Positions 8,061 through 16,141 of a DNA stretch of 39,387 bases are shown piece after piece. The translations under genes were made by a program, and so were the position numbers. The stretch is from positions 1 to 39,387 of the forward strand of contig CAUSFO010000008.1 in assembly GCA_963530895.1 (NCBI GenBank). Reading direction: 5' to 3'. Within the stretch, counting starts at the first letter, position 1, and the number at the start of each line of letters is the position of its first letter. Origin of the DNA: JABCPE02 sp963530895. Its GTDB lineage: Bacteria; Bacteroidota; Bacteroidia; Flavobacteriales; Weeksellaceae. The notes beneath the pieces are model-generated. The model saw nothing but the letters and a program-made list of their open reading frames with translations. It had not been told where the DNA came from and did no database searches.

Positions 8061-8990
8061 TTATTTTTCTTTTATACAATAACGGTGAGCTCTCAATGAA
8101 AATAAACCTTCATCATGTGTAGGGTTATTATGTGATTTTTCATAGATAGCTACATTCTCAATGTAATCGTAGTTTCCATAATTATTTGTATTAGTTTCCT
8201 CAGAATAATAGTATTCCCAATAAGATCCATCATGAAAGTCTCTAGTTTTGATATTATCTATAAATCTAAAGTCATTTATACTCTCAATGAAATTATAGTA
8301 AGGTAGCTCATAGGTAAATGCTCTGATATAAAACTCTGTAACTAAAGCAGGAAAACCTTTTATGTTTCTAAGGGCGTTTTTGGTATTATGATATTCTATA
8401 GTCTCTATAATTTTGTTGTTTTCATTAAGACTTTTCACCACTCTGCCGTTTTCTACAAAAAGAGTTATTGTTTTTTCTTTTGCTGTTTTAGGGGTAGAGG
8501 AGCAGTTATCAGCACCTATTTCTATTTTCACAGTAACTTTGTTTCCTTGGTAAGTGTAAGTGTGTTTTCTCTCAATAGAACAAAGAGGGGTAGGGGGAAG
8601 ACCTGTACCTAGATTTTCTTCATTTTCGGTGCTTATTGCATGTGAGGAAACTAGTCTGCCTTGGCTGTCATATTGATAGGTTATATTGGTTTCGCCATCA
8701 CCATAATTATGCCAATATCGGCGCTCTTTTACTATTCTTCCATATGTGTCATACTCATAATCAATGTCTGATTTTCCACGAAACCCTCCCTCTGCTGATA
8801 GACCCTCAATTTCATTTCTGTTTTTATATACAAAATAAGCCGTAGCCTCTCCACCTAATTGTTTAAGTAATACCAATTTTTCCTCTTGTGGAGCTGGAGC
8901 CGGGGTTTCATGGGTTTTGTTGTTTTCAAGGTCTCTGTTACAGGACAATAGCAAGCATCCTAGTGCTAAAGCAGATAAAAAATGTTTCAT
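8061..8990 (-). CDS. SPII lipoprotein, beta-repeat family (paralogue of the 3414-4310 gene)
   Basis: The 309-residue precursor has a signal peptide ending in lipobox L-L-S-C (residues 14-17), followed by a Pro/Glu-rich linker (P-A-P-A-P-Q-E-E). The mature part contains YD-like beta repeats: Y-D-T-Y-G-R-I-V and Y-D-S-Q-G-R-L-V. Near residue 205 the stretch N-T-K-N-A-L-R-N-I-K-G-F-P-A-L matches the 3414-4310 product, so the two are diverged paralogues. The function is unknown. It sits between its own -7 box and terminator and appears monocistronic. Confidence 0.8.
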   Translation of the reverse strand: MKHFLSALALGCLLLSCNRDLENNKTHETPAPAPQEEKLVLLKQLGGEATAYFVYKNRNEIEGLSAEGGFRGKSDIDYEYDTYGRIVKERRYWHNYGDGETNITYQYDSQGRLVSSHAISTENEENLGTGLPPTPLCSIERKHTYTYQGNKVTVKIEIGADNCSSTPKTAKEKTITLFVENGRVVKSLNENNKIIETIEYHNTKNALRNIKGFPALVTEFYIRAFTYELPYYNFIESINDFRFIDNIKTRDFHDGSYWEYYYSEETNTNNYGNYDYIENVAIYEKSHNNPTHDEGLFSLRAHRYCIKEK

Positions 8991-9016
8991 AATAGATAAT
9001 TTTAAAATTTATTTAA

Positions 9017-9024
9017 CAAATTTA
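9017..9024 (-). promoter_or_regulatory. -7 box for the 8061-8990 lipoprotein gene
   Basis: On the minus strand this reads TAAATTTG (TAnnTTTG), about 26 bases before the ATG at 8990. Confidence 0.45.
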
Positions 9025-9145
9025 GTTTATTTTTAGAAAATGATGAATGATTATTTATGTGATTTTCATCATGTTTTTGGGGTGGGAGAGAATGATTATT
9101 AGAAATAAAAAAGAAAATATTTTTCTCTATTTCAAAAATTATTCA

Positions 9146-9153
9146 TACCTTTG
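9146..9153 (+). promoter_or_regulatory. -7 box of the rplM-rpsI operon
   Basis: TACCTTTG matches TAnnTTTG, 45 bases before the GTG of rplM. A small CCC/GGG hairpin follows in the short leader (about 9156-9172). Confidence 0.55.
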
Positions 9154-9198
9154 CAAACCCTTTATGGGAAAAGTATGTTTAATCATAAATGATAAATT

Positions 9199-9654
9199 GT
9201 GAATACATTAAGTTACAAAACAGTATCAGCAAACAAGGCTACCGCTAATAAAGAATGGGTTGTGGTAGATGCTGCTGGGCAGCCTTTGGGGCGAATGGCT
9301 TCCAAAGTTGCAAAGATTTTGAGAGGTAAGCACAAGACGAATTTCACTCCTCATGTAGATTGTGGAGATAATGTAATCGTTTTGAATGCAGGACAAGTTG
9401 CTTTATCAGGCAATAAGTGGGCAGACAAGGAGTATATCTGGCATACAGGATACCCAGGTGGACAGAAATCATTAACAGCTGAAGAATTGCAAAAGAAAGA
9501 CAGTCTGAGATTGATAGAGCATGCAGTAAGAGGTATGCTTCCAAAAAACAGATTGGGAAGAGCTATTCTTAAAAATCTTCATGTTTATGAAGGAAGTGAG
9601 CACAAACACGAAGCTCAACAGCCAAAAGTAATTAACCTTAACGAAATTAAATAA
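9199..9654 (+). CDS. rplM: 50S ribosomal protein L13
   Basis: L13 is an early-assembly protein of the large ribosomal subunit. The 151 residues show family hallmarks: W-V-V-V-D-A-A-G-Q-P-L-G-R-M-A-S, K-H-K-T-N-F-T-P-H-V-D-C-G-D, and M-L-P-K-N-R-L-G-R near residue 113. GTG is the only sensible start. rpsI follows after 2 bases, so the two are translated from one message, as in most bacteria. Confidence 0.97.
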   Translation: MNTLSYKTVSANKATANKEWVVVDAAGQPLGRMASKVAKILRGKHKTNFTPHVDCGDNVIVLNAGQVALSGNKWADKEYIWHTGYPGGQKSLTAEELQKKDSLRLIEHAVRGMLPKNRLGRAILKNLHVYEGSEHKHEAQQPKVINLNEIK

Positions 9655-9656
9655 TT

Positions 9657-10043
9657 ATGTCTATAGTTCACAAAATAGGAAGAAGAAAAACTTCTGTAGC
9701 AAGAGTTTATGTGAAGCCAGGGACAGGGAATGTTACTGTTAATGGGAAAGATGCAAAAACTTATTTCTGCACAGATGTATTGGTTTACAAAGTAAATCAG
9801 CCGTTTTTATTGACTGAAACTGTTGGTCAGTACGATGTTACTATCAATGTAGTAGGAGGAGGAACAACAGGTCAGGCTGAAGCTATCAGACTTGGAGTAT
9901 CTAGAGCATTGTGTGAGATTAATGAGGAGTTTAGAGCTGTTCTAAAACCTGCAGGACTTCTTACAAGAGATGCAAGAATGGTAGAAAGAAAGAAACCAGG
10001 TCAGAAAAAAGCGAGAAAGAGATTCCAGTTCTCTAAGCGTTAA
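9657..10043 (+). CDS. rpsI: 30S ribosomal protein S9
   Basis: S9 has a basic C-terminal tail that reaches the P-site tRNA in the small subunit. The 128 residues begin with G-R-R-K-T-S-V-A-R-V-Y and end in the typical K-K-A-R-K-R-F-Q-F-S-K-R. L-L-T-R-D-A-R-M-V-E-R-K-K-P-G is also characteristic. It lies 2 bases after rplM, in the usual L13-S9 pair. Confidence 0.97.
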   Translation: MSIVHKIGRRKTSVARVYVKPGTGNVTVNGKDAKTYFCTDVLVYKVNQPFLLTETVGQYDVTINVVGGGTTGQAEAIRLGVSRALCEINEEFRAVLKPAGLLTRDARMVERKKPGQKKARKRFQFSKR

Positions 10044-10233
10044 TATTTTGTGTTCAATATACAGTTTTATCTGTATGTTGTTCCGCAAAAACTATTTTAT
10101 ATACAAGTATGCGAGGCGTCTAGCTTAGCAGAAAGTAAAAATTGCCCGTTTAGTTTAGCATCTAAACAGTTCTCCCATCAAAGAACATGTTGATTGCGTA
10201 ACAGCGGAAAGTAAACTAACAAAAAACAAAAAA
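10044..10233 (+). promoter_or_regulatory. Structured leader upstream of rpsB (candidate r-protein autoregulatory RNA)
   Basis: This 190-base gap between rpsI and rpsB has several possible RNA hairpins: 10055-10064 with 10071-10080 (10 bp, no T-run after), GTTTAG/CTAAAC at 10148-10167, and GTTCT/AGAAC at 10169-10186. The motif AGCRGAAAGTAAA occurs twice, at 10127-10139 and 10203-10215, the second just before the ATG. S2 leaders regulate rpsB in some other bacteria. Applying that role here is inference. Confidence 0.4.
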
Positions 10234-10959
10234 ATGGCAAAAGTTCAAGTTAAAGACTTATTAGAAGCAGGAGTACATTTCGGTCACATGACTAGAAAGT
10301 GGAATCCTAATATGGCTCCATACATTTTTATGGAGAAAAATGGTATTCACATCATTGATTTACATAAAACAGCTGTGAAATTAGAGGAGGCTTGTTCTGC
10401 TCTTGAAAAAATTACTTCAGCTGGTAAAAAAGTTCTTTTCGTAGCTACTAAAAAACAAGCTAAAGAAGTAGTAGCAAAACACGCTCAAGAACTTAATATG
10501 CCTTACATCACAGAAAGATGGCCAGGTGGAATGCTTACTAACTTCGTTACTATCAGAAAAGCGGTAAAGAAAATGAACGCTATCGATAAAATGAAGAAAG
10601 ATGGTACATTCGAAACTTTATCTAAAAAAGAAAGATTGCAAGTAGACAGACAAAGAGCTAATCTAGAGAAGAACTTAGGTTCTATCGCTGACATGGTTCG
10701 TCTTCCTTCTGCTATCTTCGTGGTAGATATCATGAGAGAGCACATCGCAGTTACAGAAGCTAAAAAATTAGGTATTCCTGTATTTGGTATCGTGGATACT
10801 AACTCAGATCCTAGAAAAGTAGACTTCGTAATTCCAGGAAACGATGACGCTTCTAAATCTATCGATATGATTCTTTCTATCGTTTCTGCTTCTGTAAAAG
10901 AAGGTTTGTCTCAAAAGAAATCTTCTGAAAAAGCAGCAAAAGAAGAATCTGCTGAATAA
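10234..10959 (+). CDS. rpsB: 30S ribosomal protein S2
   Basis: S2 is a late-assembling small-subunit protein. The 241 residues show L-L-E-A-G-V-H-F-G-H near the start, the R-W-N-P / R-K-W-N-P-N-M-A-P-Y-I-F block, E-R-W-P-G-G-M-L-T-N-F near residue 89, and G-I-P-V-F-G-I-V-D-T-N-S-D-P near 180. The tail is Lys/Ser/Glu-rich. A long leader precedes it. A strong terminator follows directly, so tsf, which often follows rpsB, is not in this transcript. Confidence 0.97.
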   Translation: MAKVQVKDLLEAGVHFGHMTRKWNPNMAPYIFMEKNGIHIIDLHKTAVKLEEACSALEKITSAGKKVLFVATKKQAKEVVAKHAQELNMPYITERWPGGMLTNFVTIRKAVKKMNAIDKMKKDGTFETLSKKERLQVDRQRANLEKNLGSIADMVRLPSAIFVVDIMREHIAVTEAKKLGIPVFGIVDTNSDPRKVDFVIPGNDDASKSIDMILSIVSASVKEGLSQKKSSEKAAKEESAE

Positions 10960-10981
10960 TAAATCTAGAAGATAGAAATAT

Positions 10982-11016
10982 AAAAACACACCTAATTTAT
11001 TAGGTGTGTTTTTTTA
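10982..11016 (+). terminator. Strong terminator after rpsB
   Basis: AACACACCTAA (10985-10995) and TTAGGTGTGTT (11000-11010) form a perfect stem with a 4-base loop, followed by a run of Ts. Confidence 0.9.
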
Positions 11017-11049
11017 TCTAAAATATTTAAAGATGTTTTTTTAATAATA

Positions 11050-11088
11050 AAATAAATAAAAAAGGAAAAGAGTGTTATTCTCTTTTCC
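11050..11088 (-). terminator. Terminator for the AspT/YidE-type transporter gene
   Basis: GGAAAAGAG (11064-11072) pairs with CTCTTTTCC (11080-11088). On the minus strand a T-run follows. Confidence 0.75.
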
Positions 11089-11113
11089 ATAAATTTTTAA
11101 AATGTAGGATTTA

Positions 11114-12799
11114 TTAAATAAATAATAAAATCAGCATCTGGGCTATGAAAATCCTCAGAATGGTTACCATCGGATAGACTTGTGCATACGCCTGAACAGG
11201 AATATCTGAATCCAAATAAGAAGTACTGAAAGATAACGCAGCAGTATCTGTGTAAGCTCCACTGATTAGTCCTGATAAGCTTAGGAAGTCCAGCTTGAAG
11301 TAAAATCTTCCTACTAAAATAATGAAAATACAAGGGATAAGCGTAATGATAGAGCCATAAAACAGCCACAACCAACCATTGTAATGGATGAAATTATCAT
11401 AAAATTTAGCGCCAGCAGTTATTCCTAATGAAGCGAAGAATAAACAAATTCCCAGCTCTCGCATAAAATGAATTCCCCCATTATTGAAATAAGAATAAAT
11501 AAAACTAATTCTTCCATAACGGCTGATGATAAGGGCAGCCAATAGAGGTCCCGCAGCAAAACCTAGCTTTATCGGCAGCGGCATAGATGGAACAAAAATA
11601 GGTATAGAACCGATTAAAATCCCTAAAAGAATTCCCCCAAATAAAGACAAGAAATCTGGTTTCAGCAGGACTTTTTCCGAGTCGCCTATCAGTTCTTTTG
11701 CTTTTTGGATGGATTCTTCTTTTCCTACAACACGGATTTTGTCTCCATAGAAGAGAACAAGCGAAGGCCTTGCCAGAATTTCTTCCCCAGCACGGAAAAT
11801 ACGGGTGATTTTTAGGTCATATTTCCCAAATAAATCCAGATCGGACAATTTCTTATGTACCGCAGTTTTTTTGGTAACAAAGAGATTTTTGACCATAATT
11901 TCCCCTCCCTCGATGAAGGAATTTGATGAAATTCGTCCTATTTGACTGATAAAAAAATCTACATCAGACTCAGTTCCTACAATCATTAGGACATCTCTGT
12001 CATTTAGAATCACGCTGGACTCAGGAGTGATAACTTCTTTGGTGCCGCTTCTTTTTAGGTGTGTGACGATGATGTTTTTGTCAATTTCTTTAATTGCTTC
12101 ACGAATAGTTTTACCCACGAAATGAGGATTTGTAATTCTACATTTCTTTGGAATAATGGGCTGGGAACGATGAATAATTCGCTCTCTGAATTTGACCAAT
12201 TCTTTCTGTGGGTCTATTTTTAGCAAAACTCTTGCAATAATAATAGAGAAAATCACTCCCAAAACTCCCATAGGATAGGTGATGGCGTAGCCTATGGCAG
12301 GGCTGCTCAGGTGTCTGTCAGGTAACTGTGGGCGTAGCTCGTCAATCATATTTTTTGCGGCTCCTAAGGCAGGCGTGCTGGTAACCGAACCAGATAAAAT
12401 CCCCACCGTGTTTTCTATTCCTAAATCTGTATTTAGAAATATGATAAAAGCCAATGAAGTACTGAGAAGAATACCACTTGCAGCCAAAATATTATATTTC
12501 AGTCCTTGAGCTTTAAAAGCTGAAAAAAATGATGGACCAAGCTGTAAACCAATAGCATAGACAAAGAAAATCAGTCCCAAATCTTTGATGAAGTTAGAAA
12601 TGGAAGCATCCATTCTATAGCCATAGTGTCCCAGAAAAAGCCCAGCAAACATCACTGCTGAAACTCCTAAAGAAGTGTTTTTAATCTTTAAATTTCCTAA
12701 AAATACCCCTAAACCAATTGTTAAAATCATCACAATCAGAGATTGTATAGCTGTAGGGTTTTCGTTTGGTAACAAAAGTTGTGAAATCCAATCAAACAT
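11114..12799 (-). CDS. AspT/YidE/YbjL-type transporter with two RCK_C (TrkA_C) domains
   Basis: This 561-residue inner-membrane protein belongs to the aspartate-alanine-exchanger family, in which two homologous membrane halves flank a cytoplasmic regulatory region. The first half ends with G-S-V-T-S-T-P-A-L-G-A-A near residue 140. Residues about 205-370 carry two TrkA_C-like domains with L-N-D-R-D-V-L-M-I-V-G and L-V-L-F-Y-G-D-K-I-R-V-V-G. The second half ends with G-L-I-S-G-A-Y-T-D-T-A-A-L, the counterpart of the first motif. The substrate is unknown; some family members exchange dicarboxylic amino acids or their decarboxylation products. The gene is monocistronic with a -7 box at 12826-12833. 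Confidence 0.85.
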   Translation of the reverse strand: MFDWISQLLLPNENPTAIQSLIVMILTIGLGVFLGNLKIKNTSLGVSAVMFAGLFLGHYGYRMDASISNFIKDLGLIFFVYAIGLQLGPSFFSAFKAQGLKYNILAASGILLSTSLAFIIFLNTDLGIENTVGILSGSVTSTPALGAAKNMIDELRPQLPDRHLSSPAIGYAITYPMGVLGVIFSIIIARVLLKIDPQKELVKFRERIIHRSQPIIPKKCRITNPHFVGKTIREAIKEIDKNIIVTHLKRSGTKEVITPESSVILNDRDVLMIVGTESDVDFFISQIGRISSNSFIEGGEIMVKNLFVTKKTAVHKKLSDLDLFGKYDLKITRIFRAGEEILARPSLVLFYGDKIRVVGKEESIQKAKELIGDSEKVLLKPDFLSLFGGILLGILIGSIPIFVPSMPLPIKLGFAAGPLLAALIISRYGRISFIYSYFNNGGIHFMRELGICLFFASLGITAGAKFYDNFIHYNGWLWLFYGSIITLIPCIFIILVGRFYFKLDFLSLSGLISGAYTDTAALSFSTSYLDSDIPVQAYAQVYPMVTILRIFIAQMLILLFI

Positions 12800-12825
12800 C
12801 GATTATATATAGTTTTTATCCGTTG

Positions 12826-12833
12826 CAAATTTA
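12826..12833 (-). promoter_or_regulatory. -7 box for the AspT/YidE-type transporter gene
   Basis: On the minus strand this is TAAATTTG (TAnnTTTG), 26 bases before the ATG at 12799. Confidence 0.45.
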
Positions 12834-12887
12834 AAGCAAATCTTGAAAAATAAAAAAGACTTAATAACAATAAATTGAACTTTTATT

Positions 12888-12915
12888 TATATTTGAACTA
12901 AAATTTATACATTTG
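12888..12915 (+). promoter_or_regulatory. Two candidate -7 boxes for the M48 protease gene
   Basis: TATATTTG (12888-12895) and TACATTTG (12908-12915) both match TAnnTTTG. The ATG at 12931 is close to the second, so the first would leave the more normal leader length. Confidence 0.4.
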
Positions 12916-12930
12916 GATAAAATTTAAAAT

Positions 12931-13734
12931 ATGAAAGTAAAAGTTTTAGCCTCAGGGTTACTATGTTCAGCAGTGTTTGTAGCTTGTGTTACAAACCCTA
13001 TGACAGGGCGAAGCAGTCTGCAGTTTCAGAATGACAGCGAACTAGCACAGATGGCACTTACCCAGTATAGAAATACTTTGTCTAAATCAAAAGTAATAAG
13101 TAATACCAATGAAGCAAAACAAGTAAAAAATGTAGGACAGAGAATAAAAAATGCAGCAGAAAGTTATTATAAAGCAATCGGTAGGGAAAAGGCTTTGTCA
13201 AGCTATAATTGGGAATTTAATTTGATTGAAGACAAACAAGTCAATGCATGGTGTATGCCAGGTGGGAAAGTAGCATTCTACACAGGAATTATGCCTATAT
13301 GTAAGACAGAAACAGGTGTAGCTGTGGTTATGGGACACGAAGTAGCTCATGCACTGGCAGGACACGGGAATGAGAGAGTTTCTTCAGCAATGTTAGCCCA
13401 AGTGGGAGGAACATTGGTTAGTGGAGCGATTAAGAATAATGCAATGGCATCAGTTTTTAACCAGTTGTATCCAATAGGAGCGCAAGTGGGGCTTCTAGCA
13501 TATGGAAGAAGGCAGGAGCTAGAAGCCGATGAAATGGGACTTTACCTGATGGCAATAGCAGGGTATGACCCTAGGGAAGCTCAGCCGTTCTGGCATAGAA
13601 TGGAGGCGGCATCTGGTGGAGCAAGACAGCCAGAGTTTCTCTCTACTCACCCAAGTCCAGAGAACAGAAGAAAAGATATGGATAAATACATGCCTAAAGC
13701 ATTAGAATATTATAAAGCATCAGGAGGAAAATAA
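12931..13734 (+). CDS. M48 family zinc metalloprotease lipoprotein (LoiP/BepA-like catalytic domain)
   Basis: The 267-residue precursor carries a lipoprotein signal peptide with lipobox F-V-A-C at residues 16-19, followed by T-N-P-M-T-G-R, a common start of periplasmic M48 lipoproteins. The zinc site H-E-V-A-H is near residue 139, and the third ligand is in E-A-D-E-M-G near 200. It probably degrades misfolded envelope proteins; no TPR domain follows, so it is a short form. It lies only 36 bases before the exported zincin-module locus and may be co-transcribed with it. Confidence 0.92.
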   Translation: MKVKVLASGLLCSAVFVACVTNPMTGRSSLQFQNDSELAQMALTQYRNTLSKSKVISNTNEAKQVKNVGQRIKNAAESYYKAIGREKALSSYNWEFNLIEDKQVNAWCMPGGKVAFYTGIMPICKTETGVAVVMGHEVAHALAGHGNERVSSAMLAQVGGTLVSGAIKNNAMASVFNQLYPIGAQVGLLAYGRRQELEADEMGLYLMAIAGYDPREAQPFWHRMEAASGGARQPEFLSTHPSPENRRKDMDKYMPKALEYYKASGGK

Positions 13735-13770
13735 AATTTAACAAAAATTTTTATTTAAAAACTAAATATT

Positions 13771-15146
13771 ATGAAACTTAAATTAATTTCTTATACAATT
13801 TTATTAGTTGTGGTCTATTGGGGTGCAGGAGTGAATCAGAATTGATAGAAACATCCGTGTCCAATCAAAAAAATACTATAAATATAGGAGGAAGAATTTC
13901 TTCTCGGTTAGTCCCTGCAAGTGAAGTAAAGAGAAATACTCTTGTTTGGGATCAGGTTCTTAGTTCTATGAATTTAGTGGTAAATAAAATGTCTACTGAA
14001 TCTAATCAATATCCTTTGAATGATATATTGTATAGAGAAATTTCGGATAGAAAAAATAATATTACGACTTATACCCTTCCAATAGCAGTATATAGTTCTA
14101 AAACACCATATTATTTGGTGCAGCAGATAGTTTTATCTCATGAGAAAAATGTCCAGAGAATGCAGTATTTAAAAATAATTCCAAAGAATAGACCAAAAGA
14201 TGAACAGGATATTTTTAAAGATCTTACAGGAACCATTCAAATACTAAATGAAAAATTACAAGTAGTAGTTTCTTCAGATTATCAAAATGGAAAATTGATT
14301 ACAGGAACTAAATTGGAAAATAAAAGTATTACAAAAGATATACAAGTAGAGGGAATAAAAGAGATGAACAGTGGAGCAAATTGTTTGTATATTTCTTTAT
14401 ATGAAGTTCCTTGTACTAATGGTGGACAACATGGGGTAGGAGAGTCTTGTAAGCCAGGTTATATGAATGATGCTCATTATGCAATAGATGTGATAGATGC
14501 ATGTGGGAGTCGGGAGGAAACATATACAGGATGGGGAGGAAGTGGTAATCATAGTGCAAGTACGGGAGGAGTGGCTACAGACTGGCTACTAAATGAATTA
14601 AAAAATAGTTCTAATTTCATACACTGGAATTATCTTGTAGAGCCAAATAAAAATATTCTTCTAAACTCTGTGAGAAAATGGATGAGAGAAAAACCGATTA
14701 GTCAATCTACAATACAAGATTTGGATAGAAGGCTTAAGGTGTTTTCTGATAAGGAGAGAATGTTTAATGATTTGGATGTCTATAATCAAAATACTTCCAA
14801 AGTGGCAAACGCAGAGCTTGCAGAATATAGTGTACGAGTGAGTCAGATGTTTGACTATCTTTTGGAGAATCCTAGTGAAGCTAATAATCTGGCAGCGGAA
14901 AATAGTGTCTGGGTGCTTGATAAGAATAGGTTTATTAGTTGGGAGAGCTATTTGCCAGTATTTAGGGCTTTGGGGGATTTTATGAGGGCTAACCCAGGGG
15001 TGGAATGGGAAGAAATTAGAGAATTATTAGAGTTGCACAATATACGAGATATAGTTTTATTAAAGTCTGTATTGGAAGACTGGAAACGACCAGACTTAGT
15101 GAAGCCTACTATAGCTTTTAAAGAGCATAAAAAATTGAATTTATAA
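13771..15146 (+). CDS. Exported lipoprotein, body of a frameshifted multidomain zincin-type protein
   Basis: The long open frame (13818-15146, 442 codons from a TTG) starts exactly at the lipobox. In the same frame the bases just upstream encode C-G-L-L-G-C, but that frame has a stop at 13779 and no ATG. The matching signal peptide (M-K-L-K-L-I-S-Y-T-I-L-L-V) starts at ATG 13771 in another frame, so one base appears lost near 13807-13810. The mature part has a Cys/Gly-rich middle (near residue 200, with G-Q-H-G-V-G-E-S-C and G-W-G-G-S-G-N-H-S) and a helical second half. It ends at a stop where an HExxH module continues in another frame. I do not recognise its function. It is probably inactive unless the frameshift is a sequence error or is reversible. 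Confidence 0.65.
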
Positions 15147-15720
15147 TAAAATAAAAAAAACTGCTAATTTTAAACAGTATTTAAAAAATTTTGATAGTGA
15201 CTTCTCTACAGAGCATTTAATTTTTGATGTAGGGATTCTAAAAGATGGTGTAAATGCAAGTACTAGATCTCCTCACAATAGAGAAATAAAAATAACTTTT
15301 AATATCAATCAATTAGATAGACCAACTGCGGATATTGCAAGAACTTTCATTCACGAGATGATACATGCAGAAATCTATAGAAAATTGCTAACAGTAGCAT
15401 CTACAAGTGGAGGGCGGATAGACTGGAAAAATTTAGAGAAAATGCTAGAAAATTCTGATTTTCCAGGACTTTTGGATTATTATATGAGATATAAATATAA
15501 GTCTCCCCAGCATGATATGATGGCAGCTCACTATAGAGGTATTATAAAGAATTTTGTGAGACAAGTAGATGCTTCTATTACTAATGAGCAAGCCGAAGCA
15601 ATGGCTTGGATAGGTCTTGAAGAAACGATTACTTGGAAAAACCTCCCTCAAGCAAAAAAAGATAAAATAAAGAATACCTATCGGCATTGGTACAAAACAG
15701 CATCTAAAAATTGCCCTTAA
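15139..15720 (+). pseudogene. Out-of-frame C-terminal zincin (HExxH) module of the 13771 gene
   Basis: After a stop at 15136 the +1 frame is open for 193 codons and has no ATG until 15358, which falls inside the zinc site. It encodes I-Y-N-K-I-K-K, then an extended region, then A-R-T-F-I-H-E-M-I-H-A-E, a gluzincin-type site. Q-H-D-M-M-A-A-H-Y (possible third ligand) and A-M-A-W-I-G-L-E-E-T follow. An isolated start at 15358 would remove the first zinc ligand, so this is best read as the C-terminal domain of the preceding gene, cut off by an indel near 15138. From memory, similar modules are common in Flavobacteriia at the ends of large secreted proteins; a toxin role is inference. Confidence 0.7.
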
Positions 15721-15737
15721 TTTAAAAAACATATATT

Positions 15738-16118
15738 ATGAAAAATTTAATAAAAATAATATTATTCTTATTTCCTTTGTTCTTCTTTTCACAGATAAAA
15801 GAAGATACAATCTATATAATGTATAACCCAAAAATAGATAAACATTGTAGACAAAAGAATAAATTTCACTATTTCGATATTTATTTAACTTCAAATAAAA
15901 AAATAAAATTTTCGTATGGAAGAAGTATTCCAAGAAAAAGGATTAAAAACATTTATTTCCCCATAATAAATAGAAATCAATTATCAAAAATCATAAAAAA
16001 CGATTCAAGGTATCAGGTTAAAGTTTTTTATGTTATAAAAAAAGAAAAAGATATGTTTGTTTTATATCGATCGGATCATCTATTTAGAGCTCATATTCAT
16101 GATGTTATAGAGGACTGA
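15738..16118 (+). CDS. Small secreted basic protein downstream of the zincin module
   Basis: The 126-residue precursor has a clear Sec signal peptide (residues 1-19, ending F-F-F-S-Q). The mature domain is rich in Lys, Ile and Tyr, with predicted strands and no Cys pair. I do not recognise it. It starts 17 bases after the zincin module and so is probably in the same transcript. Position directly after an effector-like C-terminal module, plus periplasmic export, would suit an immunity or partner protein, but that is inference. A degenerate copy of its first 16 codons lies at 16146-16190. Confidence 0.6.
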   Translation: MKNLIKIILFLFPLFFFSQIKEDTIYIMYNPKIDKHCRQKNKFHYFDIYLTSNKKIKFSYGRSIPRKRIKNIYFPIINRNQLSKIIKNDSRYQVKVFYVIKKEKDMFVLYRSDHLFRAHIHDVIED

Positions 16119-16141
16119 TATATAAACACTATTAAAATACT

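Noticed and set aside
10080..10233. A tRNA or other structured RNA gene in the rpsI-rpsB gap
   Set aside because: No cloverleaf, T-loop sequence or CCA-type acceptor pairing was found. A leader RNA explains the hairpins better.
15358..15720. A separate 120-residue protein starting at ATG 15358
   Set aside because: The start falls within the H-E-M-I-H zinc motif, and coherent coding sequence continues upstream in the same frame to 15139. It is the end of a larger module.
15736..15933. A 65-codon minus-strand frame opposite the small secreted protein
   Set aside because: The plus-strand frame has a proper signal peptide and sits in an operon-like position. The minus frame is AT-rich shadow.
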